From Gordonia jinhuaensis (lineage in GTDB: Bacteria; Actinomycetota; Actinomycetes; Mycobacteriales; Mycobacteriaceae): a stretch of 53,730 nt of DNA. Positions 1 through 9,287 of the stretch are shown piece by piece. The notes beneath the pieces were generated by a model. It made no database searches and had not been told where the DNA came from. It saw only the letters and a program-made list of their open reading frames with translations. Location of the stretch: positions 1-53,730 of the forward strand of contig NZ_BMGC01000026.1 in NCBI RefSeq assembly GCF_014639795.1, in the 5' to 3' direction. The position numbers and the translations under genes are program-made. Every line of letters starts with the position of its first letter. Within the stretch, counting starts at the first letter, position 1.

Positions 1-1
1 C

Positions 2-370
2 ACGAAGTGCCGGATGCATCACCAGATGAAAACCGACGGCGTGTTCCTCGATGACCAGTACATCGACGCCACCGGCAAAGCCCGACAGGTCTTCTACACC
101 CAGAACGGTGCAACCATCCACGGCTACGCCGAATCCGGTGACGACCTGTTCCCGACCCTGCGGGACATCACCTTCACCGACCCCGAACCCGAACCTGAGC
201 GACCGAAACGTCCACCACCACAATCGAATGCAGAGTCACCCACCAGACGCCGACCACGCCTGGCAGACACACACGCCCGCCGACGCCAGGAACGCGAACG
301 CAACCGACAAGCCCTCGAAGGAGAACGGGCAGATCAAGCCTGGCGCAACACGCAAGGCCCACCCTTCTGA
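2..370 (+). CDS. C-terminal part of an HNH endonuclease (13E12/DUF222-type), partial
   Basis: The reading frame is open from the window edge to a TGA at 370, so only the C-terminus is present. The first visible residues read TKCRMHHQMKTDG, which matches the CxxHH..K end of the HNH nuclease motif at the C-terminus of the abundant 13E12/DUF222 repeat-family proteins of mycobacteria and relatives. The rest is a charged, Pro/Arg-rich tail with no fold that I recognise, which is usual for this family. It converges with the acyltransferase gene on the opposite strand, with 26 bp between the two stops. These genes are multicopy in actinobacteria and often sit beside mobile DNA. The role in the cell is unknown. 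The call rests on a short motif, because the catalytic N-terminal part of the HNH domain is outside the window. Confidence 0.7.
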   Translation, partial: TKCRMHHQMKTDGVFLDDQYIDATGKARQVFYTQNGATIHGYAESGDDLFPTLRDITFTDPEPEPERPKRPPPQSNAESPTRRRPRLADTHARRRQERERNRQALEGERADQAWRNTQGPPF

Positions 371-396
371 TGCCGGTAGGTCAGAGTGTCGCTAGT

Positions 397-1767
397 TCAG
401 CCAGCAGCGCGAGCAGACGGCGACTGGCCCTGTGGTGAGATGATCTGCGCAGCAGTTTGTTTGGAGTCTCCAGCGGACGCTTGTCCAACGATGTGGCCGC
501 TACCGAGGTGCCGGCCGAAGTCGTCGAGCACTCGGGTCATCACGGCGTCGGCCTCGGGAAGGGATGGGTAGCGGACCCGCAGATCGATACCGGAGGCGGT
601 GCGGGAGAACCACAATTGTGCGGTGTCTGTGGACGTGACCGCCGAGATGTGATGGGCATCCGGCAGCGGCGGCCCCATCTTGCGATAGTCCAGATAGGAG
701 ACCATGAAGATATCCGCCGAACCGAAACGCGGACGGCACTCTGCCAGAACCGATTCCAGCGGCAGAACGGACAGCTGTGCCGCGTGGCGTAACCACATCT
801 GCGCGCTCGTCGGATCGCCGGCCTCCACGATCACCGGTGCATTGGAGACCATCCACCCCGCGGTCTCATGCCAACCGGAGTCACGCGGTCCGCGCGTGTG
901 GATCGGGATGAGCGTGGCCAGCTGGTGTGGACCGCCGTTCTCGGCGACCGTCGTGGCCAGCGTGGCGAGCAATGTGGCAAAGGGGCGTTCACCCAGAATC
1001 GTCTCGATGTCGGCGTCATCGATCACGTGCAACACGACGGTGCGCTGCGGTGCGCGGTCGGCGCCGAGGTCGAGAGGAAACGTCGGTAGCTCACCGCCGG
1101 TACGGGCGAAGAAGTCTCGCCACACCTGCATCAGATCGTCCGGCGACGCCGTCGCCGTCCCGGCTTCGTCACAGGCCAGCACCGATGTCCCGCCGTCCTC
1201 GGCGACACACCGATCGGCGAAGCTGCGGGTGGCGATCGCCGGCGACTGCGGATCGCGGTACAGCTGCACCGCTCGACGCAACAGCATGTCGATGGTCGCG
1301 GCGTCGGCATGTGCATGGTCGAGGGCACACACGAGGGTGTTGTCGAGCAGCGCGAAAAACAGTCCCGGCGCATCACCCGCGTGACAACGATCCGCGATGA
1401 GCGACTCCGTGTACTCGTGGGCGACCCGGCCCTCGTGGTGAGGGGTCACCTGCAATTGCGCACTGTCGAAGACATCCTGACAGGGAGTACCGGCCGTGTC
1501 CGCGAAACGGAATCGCGCACGCAACGCATCGTGCTCACCGAGGATCCGCGTGATCAGCTCCACCAACCGAGTCTGATCGGGTGTCGAATCGGGGAGCCGA
1601 ACGGTGCCGGCCAGCCACGCCGACGGACCCTGTTGTTGTGCGCGAAGATGATTGGCCTGATTGAAGGCGACCGGGAGCCCGGTGGTGATCGGCTCACCCG
1701 CCCACGTGAGGGCGAACTCGGTGAGATCGCCGCCGAGATCGACCCGATCGGCCGCGGTCACCAGCAT
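397..1767 (-). CDS. Condensation/PapA-like acyltransferase (third of three)
   Basis: 456 aa, the length of a stand-alone condensation-type (PapA/WES-like) acyltransferase. The catalytic HxxxD motif is seen as HAHAD at residues 151-155, but the usual glycine after the Asp is Ala here. The family moves acyl groups from CoA or carrier proteins to sugar or lipid hydroxyls; in mycobacteria it acylates trehalose lipids and phthiocerol. The ATG at 1767 directly follows the stop of the upstream acyltransferase gene (TGA then ATG with no gap), so the two are probably translationally coupled. The C-terminus is a polar tail rich in Gln, Ser and Ala. The acyl donor and acceptor cannot be told from sequence. 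The weakened motif leaves open a poorly active or structural paralogue. Confidence 0.8.
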   Translation of the reverse strand: MLVTAADRVDLGGDLTEFALTWAGEPITTGLPVAFNQANHLRAQQQGPSAWLAGTVRLPDSTPDQTRLVELITRILGEHDALRARFRFADTAGTPCQDVFDSAQLQVTPHHEGRVAHEYTESLIADRCHAGDAPGLFFALLDNTLVCALDHAHADAATIDMLLRRAVQLYRDPQSPAIATRSFADRCVAEDGGTSVLACDEAGTATASPDDLMQVWRDFFARTGGELPTFPLDLGADRAPQRTVVLHVIDDADIETILGERPFATLLATLATTVAENGGPHQLATLIPIHTRGPRDSGWHETAGWMVSNAPVIVEAGDPTSAQMWLRHAAQLSVLPLESVLAECRPRFGSADIFMVSYLDYRKMGPPLPDAHHISAVTSTDTAQLWFSRTASGIDLRVRYPSLPEADAVMTRVLDDFGRHLGSGHIVGQASAGDSKQTAAQIISPQGQSPSARAAG

Positions 1768-3198
1768 TCAGTGCGCCTGCGTCGTGATGGCCACACGGTC
1801 ATCGGCGCTGTATGCCACCGTGGTCCCTGAATCGGCCGCCACGGCCGACGAAATGACCTGTCGCAGAGTGTAGAAATAGCGTGACACCGATTCGGCGGCG
1901 ATGGGGTTGTCCGGGATTTGGGAACCCACATAGAGCCCGTTCTCGTCTCGGCTGAGCCACAGCGACGCATTCCGGGTGCGGCCCTGGCCGGTGAAGACAG
2001 CCAAGTCGTGCGCTCCGGATGGTGCGGGGAACCACCGAAAATCCATGTATGTCACCATTTGTGGACTGGTCACCACCGACGGGTCGATTACTCCCGACCC
2101 GATGAGGATCCCCATGGCCGCATGGACGGGGTCTGCCGCGGCTGCTTTCGCCGCCGCGAGCGCGTCGGCGGCTGCGGGGATCACCTCGTCGATACTGTCG
2201 CCCGCGATGTCGAATGCGACGGGTGCGAAATTGCAGTACCACCCCTGCGACAGCAGGTGTTCGCCTCGTCCGCGAGTACTCAGCACCGTGGCGACGGTAT
2301 ATCTATCGCGACCGGACAGCATCCGCTCGGTGATGGCGATGGCCGCGAACAACGCCGCCGACAAACCCGCACCGTGCGACTTCGCCAGATCTGACAGCTG
2401 TTCCGCGGTGGCGGCATCGGCGAGCTGAACGGAAGCCGTACCCACCGGTTGCGGCTCGTCGTTGTCGAGGCCCAAAGGCAGTGGGAATCGCGGGATCGCG
2501 CCGCCGGCGGCTGACAGAGCCGACTCCCAGAGTCGAACTGTTGTCGAATCGGCGGTCACGGTTGCCGCCCGGTTGTGCTCGTCGCGGGCGTAGTCGACGT
2601 AGCTGCCGTGAGTTCTCGCAACCGTCGGGTGGGTGATCTCCTGACCGTAACGAGCGAGGATCTCCAGCGTGCCGAGGACCTGCGATGAGCCGTCGCCGAA
2701 GGCGTGGTCGACTCCGAAGTACAGATCGAAGGAGTTGGGTCGGACCACGGCCCCGAATACGCACCCCGGGAAAGCGTCGAAGACCGCGTCCGTCGGTAGC
2801 CGCTGGTCGAGGTGCGCGATCGGATCGACGGACTCGACATCGACCTCCATGAGCTCGACATCCTCAGCGGGGACGACATAGCGGATCACGTTCTGGTCGA
2901 CAACGCGAAACGAACTGCGAAGTCCCTCGTGTGCATCGAGGAATTCGGTCAGTGCCCGTGTCATGGAGTCGATGTCGAGATCGCTGTCGACGGTCACGAC
3001 GCTGCAGGTGTAACCGCGATGGACACGTCCCTCCCCACGCTGTGCGAGCACCGACGCGATGTGGTCGCCCTGCAGAAACGACGGGCCCACCGGATGGGCA
3101 GGGGCAGTCGCGGCAGAGTGGAGCGTGCGCGGGGTAGGAACCCAGTCGACGATGTGCCCCGGCTTCGGGGTCCAGTCGGCGGCTGCGATTATTCTCAC
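1768..3198 (-). CDS. Condensation/PapA-like acyltransferase (second of three)
   Basis: 476 aa with an intact HxxxDG motif, HAFGDG, at residues 155-160. The N-terminus carries the G-x-I-x-x-W-x-P pattern near residues 14-21 that is shared with the upstream paralogue and is common in PapA-type proteins. The protein should be a cytosolic acyltransferase that transfers a fatty acyl group to a hydroxyl of a glycolipid intermediate. It starts at a GTG at 3198 that overlaps the stop of the upstream gene (GTGA), and it ends flush with the start of the next gene, so the three genes form one operon. Sequence similarity among the three is family-level, not that of a recent duplication. Substrates are unknown. 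Confidence 0.85.
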   Translation of the reverse strand: MRIIAAADWTPKPGHIVDWVPTPRTLHSAATAPAHPVGPSFLQGDHIASVLAQRGEGRVHRGYTCSVVTVDSDLDIDSMTRALTEFLDAHEGLRSSFRVVDQNVIRYVVPAEDVELMEVDVESVDPIAHLDQRLPTDAVFDAFPGCVFGAVVRPNSFDLYFGVDHAFGDGSSQVLGTLEILARYGQEITHPTVARTHGSYVDYARDEHNRAATVTADSTTVRLWESALSAAGGAIPRFPLPLGLDNDEPQPVGTASVQLADAATAEQLSDLAKSHGAGLSAALFAAIAITERMLSGRDRYTVATVLSTRGRGEHLLSQGWYCNFAPVAFDIAGDSIDEVIPAAADALAAAKAAAADPVHAAMGILIGSGVIDPSVVTSPQMVTYMDFRWFPAPSGAHDLAVFTGQGRTRNASLWLSRDENGLYVGSQIPDNPIAAESVSRYFYTLRQVISSAVAADSGTTVAYSADDRVAITTQAH

Positions 3199-4664
3199 AG
3201 GTTCTCCACTACTCCGTTCTCGAGTTGGGGGCTGCCCGATGGTGTCTGATCATTCGAGAGGTGTGCCGGCGGCAGGGACACGGCGACATCACCGTCGCGT
3301 GAGACCACACGCAGGATATCGGAGAACTCGGCGATGAGTCGGTGCAGCGAGTCAGCGGCGATCTCGTTGTTGGGGAACCGCAACGAGATGTTGAGTCCCT
3401 CGAGGGTGCGGTTCACCCACAAATATACTTCGTCGGAATTGTCGACGCGGCACCTCAACGCGCGGTCGCGCTCACCCCACTCCTTGGCTCCGGGCAGGTA
3501 GCGGGTGTCGACGAATGAGATGGCGAACTTCGGTGCGTCCGCCATCCCCGCGGCAGCGGCGATCGTTGGATACGGATGCTGAGCGAGGCCGGCATTTCGT
3601 CGAACACTCTTGTCGACGCGGGACAGCGACTCGACGAATGTGCCGACGCCGTCGAGGTTGACCTCCACCGGAGCCAGACCGACGTACCAGCCGGCGGCTG
3701 CCTGAGACTCGGGTGTGGTGCGCGTATGCAGCGGCATGACGAACCGAAGGTCGGCGCCGGCGGTGAGGCGGTGGATGGCGATGGCCAGCGCAGAGAACGC
3801 TCCTGTCGACGCCGATACGCCATGGCGTTTGCAGGCGGCGGCGAACGCTTCGGTCGATTCGGCCGACAACAGCCACAGTGACAGGCTGGCCTGATGGCCG
3901 GGACCCGTATCGGTTGCCTGTGCCGGTCGGACCGGCATGGGGAAGGCCGGCATCTCCAGAGCCCCGGATTGAGTGCGCCAGAACGATTCCCACTCCGCTA
4001 TTGCGGGATGCTCGTTGACCAGCGCGGCAGCGGCGTAGTGCTCTGCCGCGCAGTGCTCCACATAGGAGCCGCACGGTGGAAGCGCGGGAATGCGTCCGGC
4101 CGAGAGTGCGCTGTAGATCTCCCGGAGTTCGGCGATGAGCAGCAGCTGGGTGTAGGCGTCCATCACCGAATGGTCGGCGCCGACCACGACGATGACGCCG
4201 TCGTCGTCGGATTCCACTGTGACGGCCATCATATGAGGCTGCGTGAGCGCACTGATCCGTCGGGCGAACACATCCTCGATGTAGCGGTAGGTTCCGGCGC
4301 CGTTGGTGTCGGCCGAGGCCAGCACCTCGATCGTCACCGCGTCCGCGGGCGCTGTGAGACGCGCGAAGCCGTGATCTCGGCCCTCGGTGACAGTGGTCCG
4401 GAACGCATCATGCCGAGCGATCCAGTATTCCAGCGTCTGCGCGAAGAGGGTGTGATCGAAGGCACCCCGAAGAGTGAAGGCCGTACCGATCCAGGCCCCG
4501 AGACGTTCGTGGACGTCGGTGCGAGAGAAGAAATCAAGATGCGCACGATGATTGGGCGAGAGCGGACGTGGATCGACCGCGTAGCTTTCTGCGTCGATCG
4601 ACGGGATCCACTCGGTTATCCGTCCCGAGGGAATCGGGTAGTCGGCGAGCTCCGTGTATTCCAT
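3195..4664 (-). CDS. Condensation/PapA-like acyltransferase (first of three)
   Basis: 489 aa. The HxxxD motif is HSVMD at residues 165-169, followed by Ala rather than Gly. The N-terminal pattern SGRITEWIPS is typical of PapA-like acyltransferases. The ATG at 4664 is preceded by a purine-rich GAGGA ribosome binding site about 7 bases upstream. This is the first gene of a three-gene minus-strand operon, transcribed away from the 821-bp gap that separates it from a glycosyltransferase/acyltransferase operon on the plus strand. The family acylates sugars or lipid alcohols; the specific substrate is not known. I see no sign of frameshift or truncation. Confidence 0.85.
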   Translation of the reverse strand: MEYTELADYPIPSGRITEWIPSIDAESYAVDPRPLSPNHRAHLDFFSRTDVHERLGAWIGTAFTLRGAFDHTLFAQTLEYWIARHDAFRTTVTEGRDHGFARLTAPADAVTIEVLASADTNGAGTYRYIEDVFARRISALTQPHMMAVTVESDDDGVIVVVGADHSVMDAYTQLLLIAELREIYSALSAGRIPALPPCGSYVEHCAAEHYAAAALVNEHPAIAEWESFWRTQSGALEMPAFPMPVRPAQATDTGPGHQASLSLWLLSAESTEAFAAACKRHGVSASTGAFSALAIAIHRLTAGADLRFVMPLHTRTTPESQAAAGWYVGLAPVEVNLDGVGTFVESLSRVDKSVRRNAGLAQHPYPTIAAAAGMADAPKFAISFVDTRYLPGAKEWGERDRALRCRVDNSDEVYLWVNRTLEGLNISLRFPNNEIAADSLHRLIAEFSDILRVVSRDGDVAVSLPPAHLSNDQTPSGSPQLENGVVENL

Positions 4665-5485
4665 TGCTTCCTCGAGGCGTCAAGAGTACGGGATGTGGGT
4701 TGTCGAGAGATGCGAACATGGCGTCGCTGCACAGTCGTGCGTCATAATGCTCTGAGACTCGGAAGGACCCGAATCTCGGTCGAATCACTTGTCGGAGAAC
4801 GATATTAGTGGACAGGATCTGAGCCACTGGCTCGGCGTCGTCGGACGATTCAGTGCCAGCTTGTGATCTCGGTCTATCTGTGATTGATGGTGCCGCTCAA
4901 CCCCATTGCCGTCGAGTGTGGACCACCGGTGAGCCGGCTCGACGATGCAGCTCTGCAAGACTCATAGCAACTCTGCATGACTCGCAGGAATGATGCCGCA
5001 CCAGCCTGTGCATCTGCGCCCCACTCTGGCGGCGGTAGACGCACCGATCGATGCTCGCCGCTCGCCGTCGAGCGCCACCGATTTCACAAGGTAGCCGTGT
5101 TAACGACGGACTTCCAGTGCTGTGATCGGGCGCATCGAGAAACGACGCGCGACACGCTGATGAATGGTACGTGTCTGTGCTGGTCCGGGCGGGTGAACTC
5201 GCAGGTGGTGTCGGCTGGTCCAGCCACCTCCGGCGAGACGCACGCCACAATGTGCCAGCGTTGTTGTGTTCCGTTGCCAGAGCGACCGTCACGATCGCGG
5301 GACAGTCATATGGGGTTCGCGGCGCAGACCATTGCACTGGTCCGGAATCGCCACATATACTCCGGTCAGGGTCCAGTTCAACGAGTGCGAGTCGCTCGGA
5401 GATGAGGCGATCGTGGCCTCGGCGTTGACCATCCGAGTGTTGATCAGCGGCACGGATTCGGCGCAATGACGCGAACCGATCGCAT
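4665..5485. other. 821-bp gap without a convincing gene (divergent promoter region)
   Basis: No reading frame here has a recognisable domain or typical codon use. It must hold the divergent promoters of the acyltransferase operon (minus) and the glycosyltransferase operon (plus). Near 4950-4990 there is a degenerate direct repeat (CTCTGCAAGACTC and CTCTGCATGACTC). Local base composition is less GC-biased than in the flanking genes. I cannot assign -35/-10 elements with confidence. Confidence 0.5.
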
Positions 5486-6457
5486 GTGGCCCATATTCTC
5501 ACACGATCTCCGCGCGAAAGGGTGTGGTCAGTGGGTGCTGCCGAAGATGTCCAGCTCGACACGTCGATGACGCTGTCGGTGGTGGTACCGGCGTACAACG
5601 AGGAAGACACCATCGGAGATTGCCTGCGCCTCCTCCTCGAACAGTCCGACCACATTGCCGAGGTCGTCGTCGTCGACAACAACTCCACTGATCGCACCGT
5701 GGAGATCGTCGAATCGTTCATCGCCGAGCATCCCATCGTGCGGGTGCTGCCCGAATCCCAGCAGGGGTTGGTGTATGCGCGCAACGCCGGAATGGATTCG
5801 GCGACAGGTGATCTGATCGCGCGGATCGATGCGGACACCAGGGTTCCACCAGGGTGGGCCAAGACCATCGTGGACTTCTTCTCCAGCGATTCCAGCGGAC
5901 AGTGGTCGGCGTTGTGTGGCCACGGCGCCGCATATGGGCTCCCGTTCGAAGGGTGGAAGCAGCGGCAGCAGGAACGCTTCGCCACCGTGGCGGCGAGGTT
6001 GCCGGTGCGGTTGCACCGAGACGGTGCGGTCTCCGACGAGCCGCGCTCGAGTCCGGTTCTGTACGGCTCGAACATGGTCGTGCGTCGCGACGTGTGGGCG
6101 ATCATACGGACACGGGTGAGTATGCGACGTGACATCTTCGAGGATGTCGACATGGGATTGTGTGTTCGTGACATCGGTTGCAAGAACGCATTTCTCGGTT
6201 CGATCACGGTGGGTGTGTCGCCGCGGCGGATGGAGACCGGGATGGCGAGCTTCGTGCAGTACATGAGCTTTCTGCCGCGCACTCTGCTGATGCACCGCCG
6301 CTTCGGTCTCGCCACACTGATGCTGGTCGGATACCTGCCGCCGCTGTTCGTCGTCCACGGCCTGCGCCTGATCCTCATTCGCGCCTACGATCCGCACAGC
6401 TCCACATTCGGCGTCCGTAATCTGTTGCGCAGTCGCGAAGAGAGAATCCTTCCGTAA
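5486..6457 (+). CDS. Family 2 glycosyltransferase
   Basis: About 323 aa from a GTG at 5486; an ATG at 5570 (MTLSVVVPAYNEED) is also possible and would start right at the fold, so the first 28 residues are doubtful. GT-A landmarks are clear: SVVVPAYNEED at the N-terminus, DNNSTDRT for nucleotide binding, ARNAG, the metal-binding DADT (DxD), and FEDVDMG as the likely catalytic ED region. The C-terminal third is hydrophobic (around LATLMLVGYLPPLFVVHG), which suggests one or two membrane segments and action at the cytoplasmic face. The gene leads a plus-strand operon with an acyltransferase and a UGT-type glycosyltransferase, so it probably adds a sugar to a lipid acceptor. Donor and acceptor are unknown. 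Confidence 0.85.
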   Translation: MAHILTRSPRERVWSVGAAEDVQLDTSMTLSVVVPAYNEEDTIGDCLRLLLEQSDHIAEVVVVDNNSTDRTVEIVESFIAEHPIVRVLPESQQGLVYARNAGMDSATGDLIARIDADTRVPPGWAKTIVDFFSSDSSGQWSALCGHGAAYGLPFEGWKQRQQERFATVAARLPVRLHRDGAVSDEPRSSPVLYGSNMVVRRDVWAIIRTRVSMRRDIFEDVDMGLCVRDIGCKNAFLGSITVGVSPRRMETGMASFVQYMSFLPRTLLMHRRFGLATLMLVGYLPPLFVVHGLRLILIRAYDPHSSTFGVRNLLRSREERILP

Positions 6458-6469
6458 GGAGTCCGCATC

Positions 6470-7900
6470 ATGACTCTGTCGGAGGGAACAGCAGAATCTA
6501 CCGCGTCGGCTGCCATCGCATCGGCGACAGCCGAGTCGGCCACGACGCGGCATGACCGCGAGGCGGTGTGCCGCGTCACCGCGACACGCCTGGTGGCATC
6601 CGATGAGTCGTGGCTCATCGGTGAGGAGAAGCTGGGATTCCGAACGGCCAACCAGTACGTCTGGGTGTTGCCGCGCGACCCGGGTGTCGCGGCGGTCCAG
6701 CGTCTCAACCACCGCCTCGCACGCGGACTGCTCCACCGCGCGATCACCCGTCCGGTGGTGCCGGTTGCCCGTCCGCGCTGGGTTCGATCATCGGCGGTGC
6801 CGATGATCGTCGAGATCGAATCCGTCGATGACGCCGACGTCGGTGCACTGGCAGACAGACTGCTGCGGGGAGCTCGGCTGTATCCGTCGAGTGGTCAGGC
6901 GTGGCGGCTCTACACCGCGCCCACCTCGGCCGGCGGGCGGTTCGTATGTCTGCTGGTTTCCCATATCGTCGTCGACGGCGAGGGACTCTCACGCGCGGTG
7001 TCGGCCGCGGCGTCCGGAGCCGGTGCTCAACTGCCCCAACGCCATACGTCGAGCGGCTTGGCCGCCGTCTCGGCTGATCTGGTGGACGCGTGGCGGCAGC
7101 TCCGATCCGCGGTGACCGCGGTGTGCACGATGCTCGGTCCTCACACCGGCGACGGGCCGCCGGTGGCTACGCAATCCGGGCCACCGGAACGACCGACGCC
7201 GCCGACATCGCTGTCGTACGACCCCGCACGCGTATGTCTTGCAACCCTCGACCTCGACCCGGAGCTCTGGGACAGTCGCGCCGCGGCCTACGGTGGTACG
7301 CCGAATACTCTGTTCACCGCGGTGGCCGCCGGAGTTCGGCAGCGGTCCACCTCGCCGCACGGAGATCCGCTGCGCGTCAACATCGCGGTGAGCAAACGTG
7401 GCGGAGACGACGACCACCGGGCCAATGCCTCAGGTGGCGTCGTCGTGCGGCATGCGGCGCGGGAATCGCCGTATGACCTCACAGACCTGAGAGCGGCGAG
7501 TAAAGCCAGGCTCGTCGAGTATGCGAGATCGGGAGATGACATTCCCGACGACGAGCATGCCCTCGTTCGGCTGATGCCTCGCCGGGTGCTCGCCGCAATG
7601 CTCACTCGACTACCGTCACCCGACCTGAGCGTGTCGAACCTCGGGTCGCTTCCCGACGAGGTGCGGACGGTATTCGGTGTCGACCCGTCGAGGTTTGTGG
7701 GGCGGCTGCTCATCCGAGGTCCGGCTGGCTCGGAGATCTCCTTGCCCGGCCCGGGTCTGTCGGCGTGGCTGGTACGGTACGGAGACCGAATGTCGTTGAC
7801 ACTGGTGGCATTTCCGCCGATCTTCACTGACGAAGATGAGTTCCGACTGCGTATCGAAGAGGAATTGTCCGCATGGGGATTGGGGTGCACGCTGTGGTGA
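6470..7900 (+). CDS. Condensation-type acyltransferase in glycolipid cluster
   Basis: 476 aa. A strong ribosome binding site (AAGGAG at 6456-6461) sits 8 bases before the ATG and overlaps the stop of the preceding glycosyltransferase. The HxxxDG motif is HIVVDG at residues 165-170. The N-terminal 30 residues are Ala/Ser/Thr-rich and look disordered. The second half contains the SNLGSLP stretch that is common in condensation and wax-ester-synthase-like folds. It is more diverged from the three minus-strand acyltransferases than they are from each other. Its 3' end overlaps the next glycosyltransferase gene, so it is co-translated with sugar-transfer enzymes. A role in acylating a sugar is inferred from this context. 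Confidence 0.82.
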   Translation: MTLSEGTAESTASAAIASATAESATTRHDREAVCRVTATRLVASDESWLIGEEKLGFRTANQYVWVLPRDPGVAAVQRLNHRLARGLLHRAITRPVVPVARPRWVRSSAVPMIVEIESVDDADVGALADRLLRGARLYPSSGQAWRLYTAPTSAGGRFVCLLVSHIVVDGEGLSRAVSAAASGAGAQLPQRHTSSGLAAVSADLVDAWRQLRSAVTAVCTMLGPHTGDGPPVATQSGPPERPTPPTSLSYDPARVCLATLDLDPELWDSRAAAYGGTPNTLFTAVAAGVRQRSTSPHGDPLRVNIAVSKRGGDDDHRANASGGVVVRHAARESPYDLTDLRAASKARLVEYARSGDDIPDDEHALVRLMPRRVLAAMLTRLPSPDLSVSNLGSLPDEVRTVFGVDPSRFVGRLLIRGPAGSEISLPGPGLSAWLVRYGDRMSLTLVAFPPIFTDEDEFRLRIEEELSAWGLGCTLW

Positions 7901-9258
7901 GCTCAACGCAAGGCGATCGGCCCGACCCGGGATCGGTGCATGTCGTCGTGCTCCTGTACGGGAGTCGCGGTGACATCCAGCCCGGTGTCTGTCTGATCCT
8001 CGAGCTGATCGCCCGGGGCTACCGCGTGACAGCGCTCGTACCGCCGAACCTGGTCGATTTCACCCGATCGGCGGGGGTACCGCACGTACGTTCGGTCGGC
8101 TCCGACAGTTCGCACCAGTGGACGTCGGAGGAAGCGCTCGAATCGCTCAGGTCGCGAAATCCGTGGACGCGCTGGCGGTTCACCGTCGACACAGCTCTGG
8201 AGAGTCTGCGCAACTTCGACGACGACCTCGTATCCCTGTTCGTGGGGACAGACGGTCAGGCACCGGCAGTGGCCGATGTGGGTGCCCTCGTGGTGGCGCC
8301 GCTGTGTCAGGACCGTGGTGAGGCGATCGCCGAGCGGCTCGGCATCCCCATGACGAGCCTGCGATTCGCTCCGATGTCGCCTAATACCACCTACAGCCCG
8401 TTACCGGGCATCTGGAGTTCGACATCGCCACGTGCGACGCTGCGGGCCTGGCGGATCTTCGACCGCGTGGTCTGGATGGCGATGTCACGGGGAGTCAACA
8501 GATTCCGTCGTCGTCTCGGTCTGCCGAAGGCGCGCGCGCCACTGGCGACGCGTCTGCGCGACAAAGGTATTCGTCAGATCCAGGCATATGATCCCGCCGT
8601 CGTGCCCACCCTCGCGCAGGAGTGGGGCTCGCTGAGGCCGATCGTCGGCTATCTCGACCTTCCGCGTGCCAAACTCGCCGGGCTCGACGAGGTGGGTGCC
8701 GGTGATGAGCGACTGCTGGCGTGGCTCGCTGCCGGCGACGCACCCTTGTTCGCCTCGTTCGGCTCCCTGCCCGTCGCCTACCCGGCCACGACGAGACACA
8801 CGCTCCGTGCTGCGGCGGCCGAACACGGACTTCGCTGTGTATTCGCCATCGGCGGTGAACCCGGACCCGATCCAGACGATCCGGATGTCTATCACGTGGG
8901 TGCGGTGGACCACGCCTGGTTGCTCCCGCAGTGTGCGGCAGCGGTGCACCACGGCGGTGCGGGGACCACCGCGGCGTGTATGCGTGCCGGAATTCCGTCA
9001 GCGATCTACGCGATCGCTGCCGAGCAGCCCTTCTGGGCCGAACGCGTTCGAGACCTCGGGTTGGGCACCGGTCGTCGGTTCTCCGCTCTCAACCCGGACA
9101 CCGCCTCCCACGACGTGGCGGTGCTGATCGATCCGGTGACCGTCGGAGCAGCACGCGACTTCGCCGCGAAGATGATCGACCCTGCGCAGGCAGTGAGTAC
9201 AGCAGCGGACGTGGTGACGAGTTCGATCGGACGGATCCCCGCAGCGCAGCCGCTGTGA
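7873..9258 (+). CDS. UGT-type (GT1) glycosyltransferase
   Basis: 461 aa from the ATG at 7873, which has a GAGG element about 10 bases upstream; a GTG at 7897 that overlaps the upstream stop (GTGA) is an alternative start. N-terminal HVVVLLYGSRGDIQP is the usual start of the GT-B acceptor domain of MGT/glycopeptide-type glycosyltransferases. The C-terminal nucleotide-sugar domain has HHGGAGTTAACMRAGIP and a following AAEQPFWAERV, the donor-binding signature. Close family members in mycobacteria glycosylate glycopeptidolipids and similar surface lipids. It is the last gene of the plus-strand operon. No signal peptide is seen; it should act in the cytosol on a lipid-linked acceptor. The sugar donor is not predictable here. 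Confidence 0.88.
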   Translation: MGIGVHAVVSSTQGDRPDPGSVHVVVLLYGSRGDIQPGVCLILELIARGYRVTALVPPNLVDFTRSAGVPHVRSVGSDSSHQWTSEEALESLRSRNPWTRWRFTVDTALESLRNFDDDLVSLFVGTDGQAPAVADVGALVVAPLCQDRGEAIAERLGIPMTSLRFAPMSPNTTYSPLPGIWSSTSPRATLRAWRIFDRVVWMAMSRGVNRFRRRLGLPKARAPLATRLRDKGIRQIQAYDPAVVPTLAQEWGSLRPIVGYLDLPRAKLAGLDEVGAGDERLLAWLAAGDAPLFASFGSLPVAYPATTRHTLRAAAAEHGLRCVFAIGGEPGPDPDDPDVYHVGAVDHAWLLPQCAAAVHHGGAGTTAACMRAGIPSAIYAIAAEQPFWAERVRDLGLGTGRRFSALNPDTASHDVAVLIDPVTVGAARDFAAKMIDPAQAVSTAADVVTSSIGRIPAAQPL

Positions 9259-9268
9259 GGATCCGCCG

Positions 9269-9286
9269 GCGGCGCGAGCGCGCCGC
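9269..9286. terminator. Short GC-rich hairpin between convergent genes
   Basis: GCGGCGC, loop GAGC, GCGCCGC: a perfect 7-bp stem between the convergent stops of the glycosyltransferase and the ABC permease. There is no U-tract. It is a plausible weak bidirectional terminator. Confidence 0.4.
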
Positions 9287-9287
9287 G

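Noticed and set aside
4897-6736. Long open frames on the minus strand (493 and 402 codons) over the glycosyltransferase gene
   Set aside because: They run antisense to a clear GT2 gene, have no domain and arise from high-GC codon bias.
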